Positions 25,664-36,400 of a DNA stretch of 60,258 nt are shown here, piece by piece. The stretch spans positions 1 to 60,258 of the forward strand of contig JADKBW010000016.1 of NCBI GenBank assembly GCA_016714905.1. The letters run 5' to 3'. Each line of letters starts with the position of its first letter. The stretch's first letter is position 1. The notes under the pieces are model-generated. The model ran no database searches and was not told the DNA's origin. It worked only from the letters and a program-made list of their open reading frames with translations. The position numbers were made by a program, and so were the translations under genes. Origin of the DNA: Flavobacterium sp. Lineage in GTDB: Bacteria; Bacteroidota; Bacteroidia; Flavobacteriales; Flavobacteriaceae.

Positions 25664-27796
25664 TTAATCTAAAAGTATTTCCAGAATTGAAATTGCTGCT
25701 TCACTAATCTTTGTTCCTGGTCCAAAGACGGCTACTGCTCCCGCGTCAAACAAATACTGATAATCTTGGGCTGGAATCACACCACCCACAATCACCATAA
25801 TATCTTGTCGCCCGTATTTTTTGAGTTCTTCAATCACTTGAGGAACCAATGTTTTATGCCCAGCGGCTAATGACGAAACACCGAGTATGTGGACATCGTT
25901 TTCTACGGCTTGTTTGGCAGCTTCTGCTGGCGTTTGAAACAATGGACCAATATCTACATCAAAACCGACATCGGCATAACCAGTTGCAACGACTTTTGCG
26001 CCACGATCATGACCATCTTGCCCCATTTTTGCGATCATAATTCTGGGACGTCTGCCTTCTTTCGCGGCAAATTCGTCTGCCAATTGTTTCGCTTTTTCGA
26101 AGCTCTTATCGTCTTTAATTTCTTTACTATACACGCCACTAAAGGTTTTAATTTGTGCTTTGTATCTTCCAAAAACCATTTCTAAGGCATCGCTAATTTC
26201 ACCGAGCGTCGCTCTGTTTCTGGCTGCATCAACAGCTAATTCGAGTAAGTTTCCTTTGCCAGTTTGTGCACAAAGGGTTAATTGCTTCAGTGATTCCTTA
26301 ACTTTATCCGTATTTCTGGAGGCTTTGATGCGATTTAATTGTTCGATTTGTTGTCTGCGAACCATCTGATTATCGACGTCTAAGATATGTAATGGATCTT
26401 CTTTTTCCAAACGATATTGATTGACTCCAACGATAACATCTTGATTGCTATCGATGCGCGCTTGTTTTCGAGCAGCCGCTTCTTCGATGCGCAATTTTGG
26501 TATTCCCGCTTCGATGGCTTTGGTCATTCCGCCCAATTCTTCGACCTCTTCGATAAGTTTCCAAGCGTTTTGTGCTATTTCGTTGGTCAGACTTTCTACG
26601 TAATAACTGCCAGCCCAAGGATCGACCGTTTTTGTAATCTTAGTTTCTTCTTGTAAATAAATCTGTGTATTTCTGGCAATCCGCGCAGAAAAATCGGTTG
26701 GCAATGCAATCGCCTCATCGAGAGCATTCGTGTGTAAAGATTGCGTTCCTCCAAAAGCCGCTGCCATCGCTTCAACGGTTGTTCGCGCTACATTATTAAA
26801 CGGGTCTTGCTCGGTTAAACTCCAACCCGATGTTTGGCAATGGGTTCGCAACGCTAATGATTTTTCATCTTTGGGATGGAATTGTTTGACCAATTTTGCC
26901 CAGATCATTCTTCCGGCTCGCATTTTAGCAATTTCCATAAAATGATTCATGCCAATCGCCCAAAAAAAGGAAAGTCGGGGCGCAAACTCATCGATTTTCA
27001 TTCCTGTGGAAAGCCCGGTACGAATATATTCAAGTCCATCCGCCAAAGTATATGCCAACTCAATATCGGCAGTCGCTCCCGCTTCTTGCATATGGTAACC
27101 CGAAATCGAAATGGAATTGAATTTCGGCATTTTTTTACTAGTGTACTCAAAAATATCCGCGATGATTTTCATGGATGGAGTAGGTGGATAGATGTAGGTA
27201 TTTCGCACCATAAACTCCTTTAGGATATCATTTTGTATGGTTCCTGAAAGTTGTTCTGGCGTAACGCCTTGTTCTTCTGCCGCGATAATATAGAATGCCA
27301 TGATAGGCAAAACCGCACCGTTCATTGTCATCGAAACCGACATTTCTTGCAATGGAATTTGATCGAACAACACTTTCATATCTTCTACGGTATCGATCGC
27401 AACACCTGCTTTTCCGACATCGCCAACCACACGCTCGTGATCGGAATCATAGCCACGGTGCGTTGGTAAATCGAAGGCAATGGATAATCCTTTTTGTCCA
27501 GCGGCTAAATTTCTTCTATAAAAAGCATTACTTTCTTCTGCAGTTGAAAATCCAGCGTATTGACGAATCGTCCAAGGGCGGCGCACAAACATTGTCGCAT
27601 AAGGACCACGAAGATTGGGCGCAAATCCAGCACCAAAGCCCAGATGCTCTTGGTGGTCAACGTCCGCTTTGGAGTAATTGGATTTTAATTCAATTCCTTC
27701 CGCAGTTAGAAAGTTGGGTTCCCTCGACTGCGCTCGGGATGACTCGTTATTGTTGGCATTATTAAGTTCGATATGTTGGAGGTCTTTTCTTTTCAT
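25664..27796 (-). CDS. mutB: Methylmalonyl-CoA mutase, large subunit
   Basis: Adenosylcobalamin enzyme interconverting succinyl-CoA and methylmalonyl-CoA, linking propionate and odd-chain or branched carbon to the TCA cycle. The TIM barrel carries GFAPNLRGPYATMFVRRPWT and GQKGLSIAFDLPTHRGYDSD. The C-terminal cobalamin domain has the DxHxxG motif in MGQDGHDRGAKV at about residue 590-600 and GVSSLAAGHKTLVP. From the ATG the protein has 710 residues; a GTG at 27814 would add six. Near residue 22 the peptide ESSRAQSREPN is encoded by a sequence resembling a dispersed intergenic repeat (27714-27745). It is downstream of mutA by 30 bases. Confidence 0.95.
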   Translation of the reverse strand: MKRKDLQHIELNNANNNESSRAQSREPNFLTAEGIELKSNYSKADVDHQEHLGFGAGFAPNLRGPYATMFVRRPWTIRQYAGFSTAEESNAFYRRNLAAGQKGLSIAFDLPTHRGYDSDHERVVGDVGKAGVAIDTVEDMKVLFDQIPLQEMSVSMTMNGAVLPIMAFYIIAAEEQGVTPEQLSGTIQNDILKEFMVRNTYIYPPTPSMKIIADIFEYTSKKMPKFNSISISGYHMQEAGATADIELAYTLADGLEYIRTGLSTGMKIDEFAPRLSFFWAIGMNHFMEIAKMRAGRMIWAKLVKQFHPKDEKSLALRTHCQTSGWSLTEQDPFNNVARTTVEAMAAAFGGTQSLHTNALDEAIALPTDFSARIARNTQIYLQEETKITKTVDPWAGSYYVESLTNEIAQNAWKLIEEVEELGGMTKAIEAGIPKLRIEEAAARKQARIDSNQDVIVGVNQYRLEKEDPLHILDVDNQMVRRQQIEQLNRIKASRNTDKVKESLKQLTLCAQTGKGNLLELAVDAARNRATLGEISDALEMVFGRYKAQIKTFSGVYSKEIKDDKSFEKAKQLADEFAAKEGRRPRIMIAKMGQDGHDRGAKVVATGYADVGFDVDIGPLFQTPAEAAKQAVENDVHILGVSSLAAGHKTLVPQVIEELKKYGRQDIMVIVGGVIPAQDYQYLFDAGAVAVFGPGTKISEAAISILEILLD

Positions 27797-27826
27797 GGTT
27801 GCTCGCAAAGGCACTAAGCCGTAAAG

Positions 27827-29184
27827 TTATACTTCAGTGGATAGGCGTTCTTGTTCAGATTGTTCCGCTAAACGTTTCTCGATTATGGGTGTGATCAACG
27901 TCTTTCTGGGTTTTATTTTGACAAAGGGAAACAGTTCTAGATCGTGCTTCATCTTATCGTTTTTGTTTGGATATTTATTCGTGCCTAGTAACACTTCTTT
28001 TCCTTCATCAAAGGATTTTTGTTCTGCATCGGCGCTCTCTTGAATTTTTCTTTTGATGGTACCATCTTTCAACTGCTTCAAAAATCCACCATTCGCTTCG
28101 ATATCTTTGAATAAGGTAAGGGCTTTTTCAGCCAATTGTTGGGTAAGACTTTCAATGTAGTAGCAGCCATCCGCAGGATTGTCTACTTTGTCGAAGTAAC
28201 TTTCTTTTTTAAGAATCAGCAATTGGTTTCTAGAGATTCGATTGCCAAATTCATTGTCTTTATGATATAAAACATCGTAAGGTAGATTGGTAATGGTATT
28301 TGCACCACCAAAAATAGCGCTCATACATTCCGATGTCGTGCGCAGCATGTTGACATTGTAATCGTAGATGGTCTTGTTTCGCTTGCTGGGAGAAACTGTA
28401 ATGTGGCAATCTAATGTATGTCCAAATGAATGGGCAACGGTAGAAAAGAGCAATCGTAACGCCCGTAATTTTGCGATTTCAAAGAAGTAATTGCTGCCAA
28501 CGGCAACTTGAAAAACCACCGGTTGTTTGATGGTTTCGATTCTATTGAAATATTCGGTAGCATGACCTAAGGCATAGGCCAATTGCTGCACCATTGTGGC
28601 GCCAGCATTTTGATATAAACTGCATCAATACTGATGAAGCTGGTTTTAGAAATATTATTGGATAGTTTATTTAAGGTTTCGAAGTTGTCTTTTTCTTCAT
28701 TTAGAAACCAATTGCCTTCTCTTGCTAAGTGTCCAATTGGATCCAAGTTGCAATAGATGGTGGCATTTTTAGCTTGTGCTATTCTTTCTATTTTATTTAC
28801 GAAATCGATAGAGAGGAATTGCAAATGAAAGTGAATGTTGACGCTTTCTAAAGGAAGGTTGTTTAGTAATTTCTCGATGTCGGTTTTTTCGTCTTCTATT
28901 GTAAAGACAAGGCTTTCGGCGCCTCGTTTGATGCAGTCTACGGCATTTGCAATCGATTTATCCAAATCAAATACAAAAATCGATTGACCAATTTTAAATT
29001 GACTTGCCTTGGTGGTGACATTGCTAACATTGGCTTCATCAAAATGGTAAAAAGGTCGAACTTGAATATCTTCAGCAGATTTCCAAACCAACGTGTCATT
29101 ATAGTCGGCGCCTTTCAATTCAAATTGAATTTGTTGCTTCCATTGTTTTGAGGAAACGGCTTCGAATTCATTGAATAACTTCAT
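27827..29184 (-). CDS. mutA: Methylmalonyl-CoA mutase, small subunit (one frameshift)
   Basis: Non-catalytic partner of MutB, homologous to its barrel domain; it does not carry a working cobalamin site. The N-terminal part starts MKLFNEFEAVSSKQWKQQIQ (ATG at 29184). The C-terminal part continues with GATMVQQLAYALGHATEYFN and ISRNQLLILKKESYFDKVDNPADG in another frame. The break is at about 28618, where gca-gtt-ta-tat lacks one T of a probable TTTT run; adding it restores DAVLYQNAGATMVQQ. Repaired length is about 452 residues. It lies between ftsB/divIC and mutB, as is usual in Flavobacterium. Confidence 0.92.
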
Positions 29185-29236
29185 GGTACTGGGATTTAGG
29201 TTCTGGTTTTTGTCTTGCTCTTGACTCGTTCTTCTA

Positions 29237-29557
29237 TTACTTTTTAACGGTGTCGCCTTCGTATTCGACGATGTAAATATCTTCACTATCCCGTTTCATA
29301 TAGTATTTTTCACGAGCGAATTTCTCAATTTGATCTGGATTTTTCAGCAGTTTGATATTTTCCTGATCCTTTTTGATTTCTTCTTGATAGTATTTTTTGT
29401 TGGCTTCGAGTTCATCGATTTCCTGATTGAGCACACGATGGTCGAAGTAAGAGTAATTGTCTAGAAATAACATCCAAGTACAAAAAAACAGCAATACCCA
29501 AACGTATTTATTGCTAACGAATTTAAACCAGGGTTTGTCTTTATACGATTGTTCCAT
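29237..29557 (-). CDS. Septum formation initiator, FtsB/DivIC family
   Basis: 106-residue bitopic divisome protein. A membrane helix at about 17-34 (KYVWVLLFFCTWMLFLDN) is followed by a coiled coil (LNQEIDELEANKKYYQEEIKKDQENIKLL) and the family end LKNPDQIEKFAREKYYMKRDSEDIYIVEY. In other bacteria it bridges FtsL and FtsQ at the septum. It precedes mutA by 52 bases and is separated from udk by dispersed element C. Confidence 0.9.
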   Translation of the reverse strand: MEQSYKDKPWFKFVSNKYVWVLLFFCTWMLFLDNYSYFDHRVLNQEIDELEANKKYYQEEIKKDQENIKLLKNPDQIEKFAREKYYMKRDSEDIYIVEYEGDTVKK

Positions 29558-29571
29558 TGGTGTTCATGTTT

Positions 29572-29693
29572 TAGCCCCGATAGCAGTGAAAATCCTTTTT
29601 GGATTATCCGCAGCGCAGCGAAGGAAAATCTTCAATGTAGCGCAGCGAAATTGCAAAAAGATTGCAACGTATAGCGGGATTAGCTCCTAAAAA
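29572..29693 (+). repeat. Dispersed palindromic element, copy C
   Basis: Starts TAGCCCCGATAGCAGTG and ends ATAGCGGGATTAGCTCC with an A run, matching the arms of copies A and B. The centre differs and contains two GCGCAGCGAA motifs (near 29612 and 29641). It fills the gap between udk and ftsB/divIC. Confidence 0.7.
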
Positions 29694-29716
29694 GCAGCAT
29701 AAAAATACAAATTTTT

Positions 29717-30325
29717 TTAGGATAATCTTTGATTTATTACTGCGCGCACCACATCGATGGCAACGGTGTTGTATTTGTCGTTAGGAATGATGATGTCAGC
29801 AAAGGCCTTGGTAGGTTCTATAAATTGCTGGTGCATCGGTTTTAGGGTGGTTTGGTATCTGTTGAGTACTTCATCCATATCACGGCCACGTTCGGCGATA
29901 TCGCGTTTGAGTCGACGGATCAAACGTTCATCTGAATCAGCGTGAACAAAAATTTTGACATCAAAAAGGTCTCTCAGTTCGGGATGGGCGAGTATCAAAA
30001 TTCCCTCGACAATCATTACTTTTCGTGGATGCGTATAAATTGTATCGTCTGTTCTGTTGTGGGTAACGAAGGAATAAACGGGTTGGTCGATGTTGTTTCC
30101 CGCTTTCAATTCTTGGAGATGATTGACTAAAAGATCGAAATCGATGGCACGTGGGTGATCAAAATTGATTAAAGCTCTTTCGTCGAAACTTAAATTGGAA
30201 TTGTCTTTATAGTAAGAATCTTGCGAAATAATACCGACTTCCGTTTCAGGCAGTTCGTTCATAATTTGATGTACGACGGTTGTTTTTCCGCTGCCAGTTC
30301 CGCCTGCAATTCCAATAATTAGCAT
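29717..30325 (-). CDS. udk: Uridine kinase
   Basis: 202-residue P-loop kinase phosphorylating uridine and cytidine in pyrimidine salvage. Walker A GGTGSGKT is at residues 8-15. Substrate-site segments are SQDSYYKDNSNLSFDERALINFDHPRAIDFD and QPVYSFVTHNRTDDT, and KIFVHADSDERLIRRLKRDIAERGR is the lid. Length is standard. It is the first gene of the udk-divIC-mutA-mutB series. Confidence 0.94.
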   Translation of the reverse strand: MLIIGIAGGTGSGKTTVVHQIMNELPETEVGIISQDSYYKDNSNLSFDERALINFDHPRAIDFDLLVNHLQELKAGNNIDQPVYSFVTHNRTDDTIYTHPRKVMIVEGILILAHPELRDLFDVKIFVHADSDERLIRRLKRDIAERGRDMDEVLNRYQTTLKPMHQQFIEPTKAFADIIIPNDKYNTVAIDVVRAVINQRLS

Positions 30326-30353
30326 AGAGTAGTTGAGTTAGTTTTTTCGAAAA

Positions 30354-30361
30354 CAAAAATA
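30354..30361 (-). promoter_or_regulatory. Putative -7 box of udk
   Basis: TATTTTTG on the minus strand, 28 bases before the udk ATG, is a perfect TAnnTTTG box. No TTG is found at usual spacing. Confidence 0.42.
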
Positions 30362-30449
30362 GGAATTTAAATGAAAGTTGATTTGTTTTTTATTGAAATC
30401 ACTTGCAATTAAGTTCCTATTTTCTATTTGTAGAAAAAGTCAGTTGAAA

Positions 30450-33400
30450 TTACCGCACTAAAGAAAAATGCGATTTGAATTCTTTCGATTGACCATTCTC
30501 GACGTATTCAACCGTAAACCAGTAGTCAGTTGAAGGCAAGGGTTCACCATTTAACGTACCATCCCAACCTTTTCCATTGGCACTGATCTGTTTGATGTAC
30601 TTGCCGTAACGATCGTAAATATGGATAATTGCCGCAGGTTGTCCTTCTAGTCCGATGATATTCCAGGTATCTGTATAGGTATCGTCATTTGGCGTAAAGA
30701 ATTTCGTATAACCTAGTACCGTAACTTCACTGGTCAAATCGGTACAGCCGTTGACATCTGTAACGTGCACAACATGTGAACCAGGAAGCACTGGTGAAAA
30801 TAAGTTGCTTTCTTGCGAAGGGCCATTGTCTAGTTGATAAACAAATGGACCTGTTCCGCTATTTACGTTTACGATGATTCCTGCTTCGTTACTAAATTGG
30901 TTAATTACTTGTGCGGCAATTCCGAGTCCAGGGAAAGATTCTGTAACGGTCGCAGTAGCTATTTGTGAATCGCAACCTGTACTAATATTTGTCGCCACCA
31001 CGGTGTAAACGCCTGGGGTATCTACTTCAATTGAGCTTCCCGTTTGTGGAAAGATAACACCATCTAATGTCCAAACAAAACTGTGCGTCGCAAGATTCAG
31101 ACCTGTTTCTAGAATATGCGTTCTAAAAGGAACTCCGGTTGATTGATCAACGCAAATAACACCATCGGTAATAGTAGGCGTCGCTGTTATAGGTTGTGGA
31201 ATTATGGTTACCGTTGTACTTGGTGAAATACAACCAAAGCTGTTTGTTGCTGATATTGTATAAGTTCCAGCGGCAAGATTACTGTAAATAAGTTAGGACT
31301 ATATGGACCTCCGTCAAAGCTATAGGTTTCGCCAGCCACATTTAGAATTGTAATTTCACCAAATGCTTCTGTGCAATCGGGTTGCGCTGTGAAGATTGAA
31401 GGTGCATTAGGCGTTGGGGGCGAAATATCTAATGTAATTGTACTTGCTGCAGAAATACAGCCCGAGCCATTTTTGGCGGTTACAGTATGTGTAGAACCTC
31501 CCAATAATCCTGGATAGTTCAATGTTGAGGTAAATGGACTTCCGTCAAAGCTATAAGTTTGCCCAAGTACATTCGCAATTTGAACGGTTCCCGTGCAAAC
31601 AGTGCAGGTTGGTTGAATTGGAGTTAGCGTTGGCGGAGCTGGTGTAGAGGTTGAATGTTCAAAGTCGGCTAGCTATTGTTGATATACAGCCGCTAGCTTT
31701 TTAGCTTTTACTATATGGGTTGAAGCTGCGATTAACCCATTATATACTAATTGGTTAGTAAATGGACCACCGTCGAAACTATAGGTCTCGCCTGGAACTC
31801 CATTAATTGTAATTGCTCCTGTTGGAAGGGTACAAGTTGGTTGCGTAATAACTACGGTAGGTGCAGCTGGAGTTGATGGTTGCGGCAAAATAGAAACTAT
31901 AATGGGTTGCGATAAACAGCCTCCAGTATTCTTCGCGATAATCGTGTGGTTTGTGCCGTTTGGAAGCAAACCGTAGAAAGTCGTAGTTGTAAAAGGACCT
32001 CCGTCAAAACTATAGCTGATGCCCGCAGGAACTGGAAAAATGGTTATGGAACCCGTTGAAGTAAAACAATCTGGTTGCGTAAGCAAACCAACAACTGGGT
32101 CGGCAGGCAATTCATTTATTGTTAGAATAACAGGTGTTCGAGTTAAAGAAGGGCAAGTTCCATTAAAGGCTTCAGCGAAATATACAATGGAGATTGCGGT
32201 ATTTATGCTTGGATTAGGGACAATGGTTCCAGCATTAGGTGCGTCGTACCAGATTACAGTTTGTGGAAATGGGACCGTTGCAACTGCTGTAATGGTTTGC
32301 AATGGTGTTTGTTCGCATTGGAAAATATCACCACCAGAAACAGGTGGAGCAGGTGCTATATTTATAGTAAGGGTTACTGCAGTTCTGGTGAGTGAATTAC
32401 ATGTTCCGACAGTAGACTCTGCATAATATGTGGTGGTTCCCACTGTATTGAGGGTTGGGGCAGGAACTAAAACGCCTCCACTTGTAAGATCATACCAAGA
32501 AATGATTTGTCCAGGAACTGTCGTGATGGCATCGTTAGCATCGAGTGTTTGAATAGAAAGTTGCTCACATTCGGTAATATTACCCGTAGAAATTGGTGCT
32601 GCTGGTGCTCCAGTGATGGTTAAGGTGACCGCAGTTCTGGTTAAAGAATTACAAGTTCCATCAAAAACTTGTGCATAATACGTAACGGTTCCCACCGTAT
32701 TGAGCGTTGGGGCTGGAACTAAAGCGCCGCCACTAGCAAGATCATACCAAGAAATGATTTGTCCAAGAACTACCGTAATGGCATTGTTTGCATCTAGTGT
32801 TTGAATCGGAAGTTGCTCACATTCGGTGATGTTTCCAGTCGAAATTGGAGCTGCTGGTGCTCCAGTGATGGTTAATGTAACCGCAGTTCTGGTGAGTGAA
32901 TTACAAGTTCCATCAAAAGCTTGTGCATAATACGTGATTGTTCCTACCGTATTAAGCGTTGGTGTCGGAACTAAAACACCACCAACGGCAAGGGAATACC
33001 AAGAAATGGTTTGTCCAGGAATTACTGTAATGGCATTATTGGCATTGAGGGTTTGAATAGGAAGTTGCTGGCACTGTGTGATATTACCCGTAGAAATTGG
33101 TGCTGCTGGTGCTCCAGTGATGGTTAATGTAACCGCAGTTCTGGTGAGTGAATTACAAGTTCCGTCAAAAACTTGTGCATAATAGGTTGCCGTTCCCACC
33201 GCATTGAGCGTTGGGCCAGGAACTAAAACACCTCCAATTGCAAGATTATACCAAGAAATTATTTGTCCAGGAATTACCGTGATGGCATTATTTGCATCCA
33301 GTGTTTGAATCGGAAGTTCTTCACATTCTGTGATGTTTCCAATCGAAATTGGTGCTGCAGGCGCACCTGTGATTGTTAGTGTTACAGAAGTTCTAGTGGT

Positions 33401-36400
33401 TGAATCGCAAGTTCCGTCATTGGCTTGTGCGTAGTACGTAGCTGTTCCCACCGTATTGAGTGTTGGAGTAGCAACCAGAACACCTCCAACGGCAAGGGTA
33501 TACCAAGAAATGGTTTGTCCAGGAATTACGGTAATGGCATTATTAGCGTTGAGTGTTTGAATCGGAAGCTGCTCGCAGTCGGTAATATCGCCAGTCGAAA
33601 TCGGAGCGGCGGGCGCACCTGTAATAGTTAATATGACAGAAGTTCTCGTTAAAGAAGAACAAGTTCCATCAAAAGCTTGTGCAAAGTAAGTGGCTGTTCC
33701 TATCGTATTAAGCGTTGGTGTCGGAACTAAAACACCTCCAACGGCAAGGGTATACCAAGAAATGGTTTGTCCAGGAATTACCGTAATGGCATTATTTGCA
33801 TCCAGTGTTTGAATCGGAAGCTGCTCACACTCGGTAATATCACCAGTCGAAATCGGAGCGGCAGGCGCACCTGTGATTGTTAGTGTTACAGAAGTTCTAG
33901 TGGTTGAATCACAAGTACCGTCATTGACTTGTGCAAAGTACGTGATTGTTCCTACAGCACTTAATGTTGGACTAGCAACTAAAACACCTCCAACAGCAAG
34001 GGTATACCAAGAAATGGTTTGTCCTGGAATTACCGTAATGGCATTATTTGCATCCAGTGTTTGAATCGGAAGCTGCTCACACTCGGTAATATCACCAGTT
34101 GAAATCGGAGCGGCAGGTGCACCAGTTATCGTTAGTGTTACAGAAGTTCTCGTGGTTGAATCGCAAGTTCCGTCATTGGCTTGTGCAAAGTACGTGATTG
34201 TTCCCACCGTATTGAGCGTTGGTGTTGGAACTAAAACACCTCCAACGGCAAGAGTATACCAAGAAATGGTTTGTCCAGGAATTACGGTAATGGCATTATT
34301 GGCGTTGAGCGTTTGAATCGGAAGTTGTTCGCACTCGGTAATATCACCAGTCGAAATCGGAGCGGCAGGCGCACCTGTGATGGTCAGTGTAACAGAAGTT
34401 CTAGTTAACGAATCACAAGTTCCGTCATTGGCTTGCGCAAAGTAAGTGGCTGTTCCTACCGTATTGAGTGTTGGACTAGCAACTAAAACACCTCCAACGG
34501 CAAGGGTATACCAAGAAATGGTTTGCCCAGGAATTACCGTAATGGCATTATTTGCATCAAGTGTTTGAATCGGAAGTTCTTCACACTCGGTAATATCACC
34601 AGTCGAAATCGGAGCGGCAGGCGCACCTGTGATTGTTAGTGTTACAGAAGTTCTAGTGGTTGAATCGCAAGTTCCGTCATTGGCTTGTGCAAAGTACGTG
34701 ATTGTTCCTACCGTATTGAGTGTTGGAGTAGCAACCAGAACACCTCCAACGGCAAGGGTATACCAAGAAATGGTTTGTCCAGGAATTACGGTAATGGCAT
34801 TATTCGCATCGAGCGTTTGAATAGGTAACTGTAAGCACTGCGTAATATCCCCGGTTGAAATCGGAGTGGCGGGCGCACCAGTGATGGTCAGTGTAACAGA
34901 AGTTCTAGTTAAAGAATCACAAGTTCCATCAAAAGCTTGTGCAAAGTAAGTGGCTGTTCCTATCGTATTAAGCGTTGGTGTCGGAACTAAAACACCTCCA
35001 ACGGCAAGGGTATACCAAGAAATAGTTTGTCCAGGAATTACCGTAATGGCATTATTTGCGTTGAGTGTTTGAATAGGAAGTTGCTCACACTCGGTAATAT
35101 TCCCAGTTGAAATCGGAGCAGCAGGCGCACCAGTGATGGTCAGTGTAACAGAAGTTCTAGTGGTTGAATGCAAGTTCCGTCATTGACTTGTGCAAAGTAC
35201 GTGGTTGTTCTACCGCACTTAATGTTGGACTAGCAACTAAAACACCTCCAACAGCAGGGGTATACCAAGAAATGGTTTGTCCTGGAATTACCGTAATGGC
35301 ATTATTTGCATCAATTTGAATCAGAAGCTGCTCACACTCGGTAATATTCACCAGTCGAAATCGGAGCGGCAGGCGCACCTGTGATTGTTAGTGTTACGGA
35401 AGTTCTAGTGGTTGAATCGCAAGTTCCGTCGTTGGCTTGTGCGAAGTACGTGATTGTTCCTACCGTATTGAGTGTTGGACTGACAACTAAAACACCTCCA
35501 ACGGCAAGGGTATACCAAGAAATGGTTTGTCCAGGAATTACGGTAATGGCATTATTGGCGTTGAGTGTTTGAATCGGAAGTTGTTCGCATTGTGTAATAT
35601 CACCAGTCGAAATCGGAGCGGCAGGCGCACCTGTGATGGTCAGTGTAACAGAAGTTCTAGTTAACGAAGCACAAGTTCCGTCATTGGCTTGTGCAAAGTA
35701 CGTGATTGTTCCGACAGTATTGAGAGTTGGACTAGCAACTAAAACGCCTCCAACGGCAAGGGTATACCATGAAATGGTTTGTCCAGGAATTACCGTGATG
35801 GCATTATTTGCATCCAGTGTTTGAATCGGAAGCTGTTCACACTCAGTAATATCCCCAGTTGAAATCGAGCGGCAGGTGCACCTGTGATTGTTAGTGTAAC
35901 AGAAGTTCTAGTGGTTGAATCACAAGTTCCGTCATTGGCTTGTGCAAAGTACGTGATTGTTCCTACAGCACTTAGTGTTGGACTAGCAACCTAAAACACC
36001 TCCAACGGCAAGGCTATACCAAGAAATGGTTTGTCCAGGAATTACTGTAATAGCGTTATTCGCATCTAGCGTTTGAATAGGTAACTGTACGCACTGCGTA
36101 ATATTGCCTGTTGAAATCGGCGCGGCAGGCGCACCTGTGATGGTTAGTGTAACAGAAGTTCTCGTTAAAGAATCGCAAGTTCCGTCATTGCCTTGCGCAA
36201 AGTAGGTGATTGTTCCTACCGTATTGAGCGTTGGTGTTGGAACTAAAACACCGCCAACGGCAAGCGTATACCAAGAAATGGTTTGTCCAGGTATTACTGT
36301 AATGGCATTATTGGCGTTGAGTGTTTGAATAGGAAGCTGCTGACACTGTGTAATATTCCCGGTTGAAATCGGAGCGGCAGGCGCACCAGTGATTGTTAGT

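Noticed and set aside
27325..27765. 146-residue plus-strand frame within mutB
   Set aside because: It is antisense to a well-conserved enzyme and has no family features.
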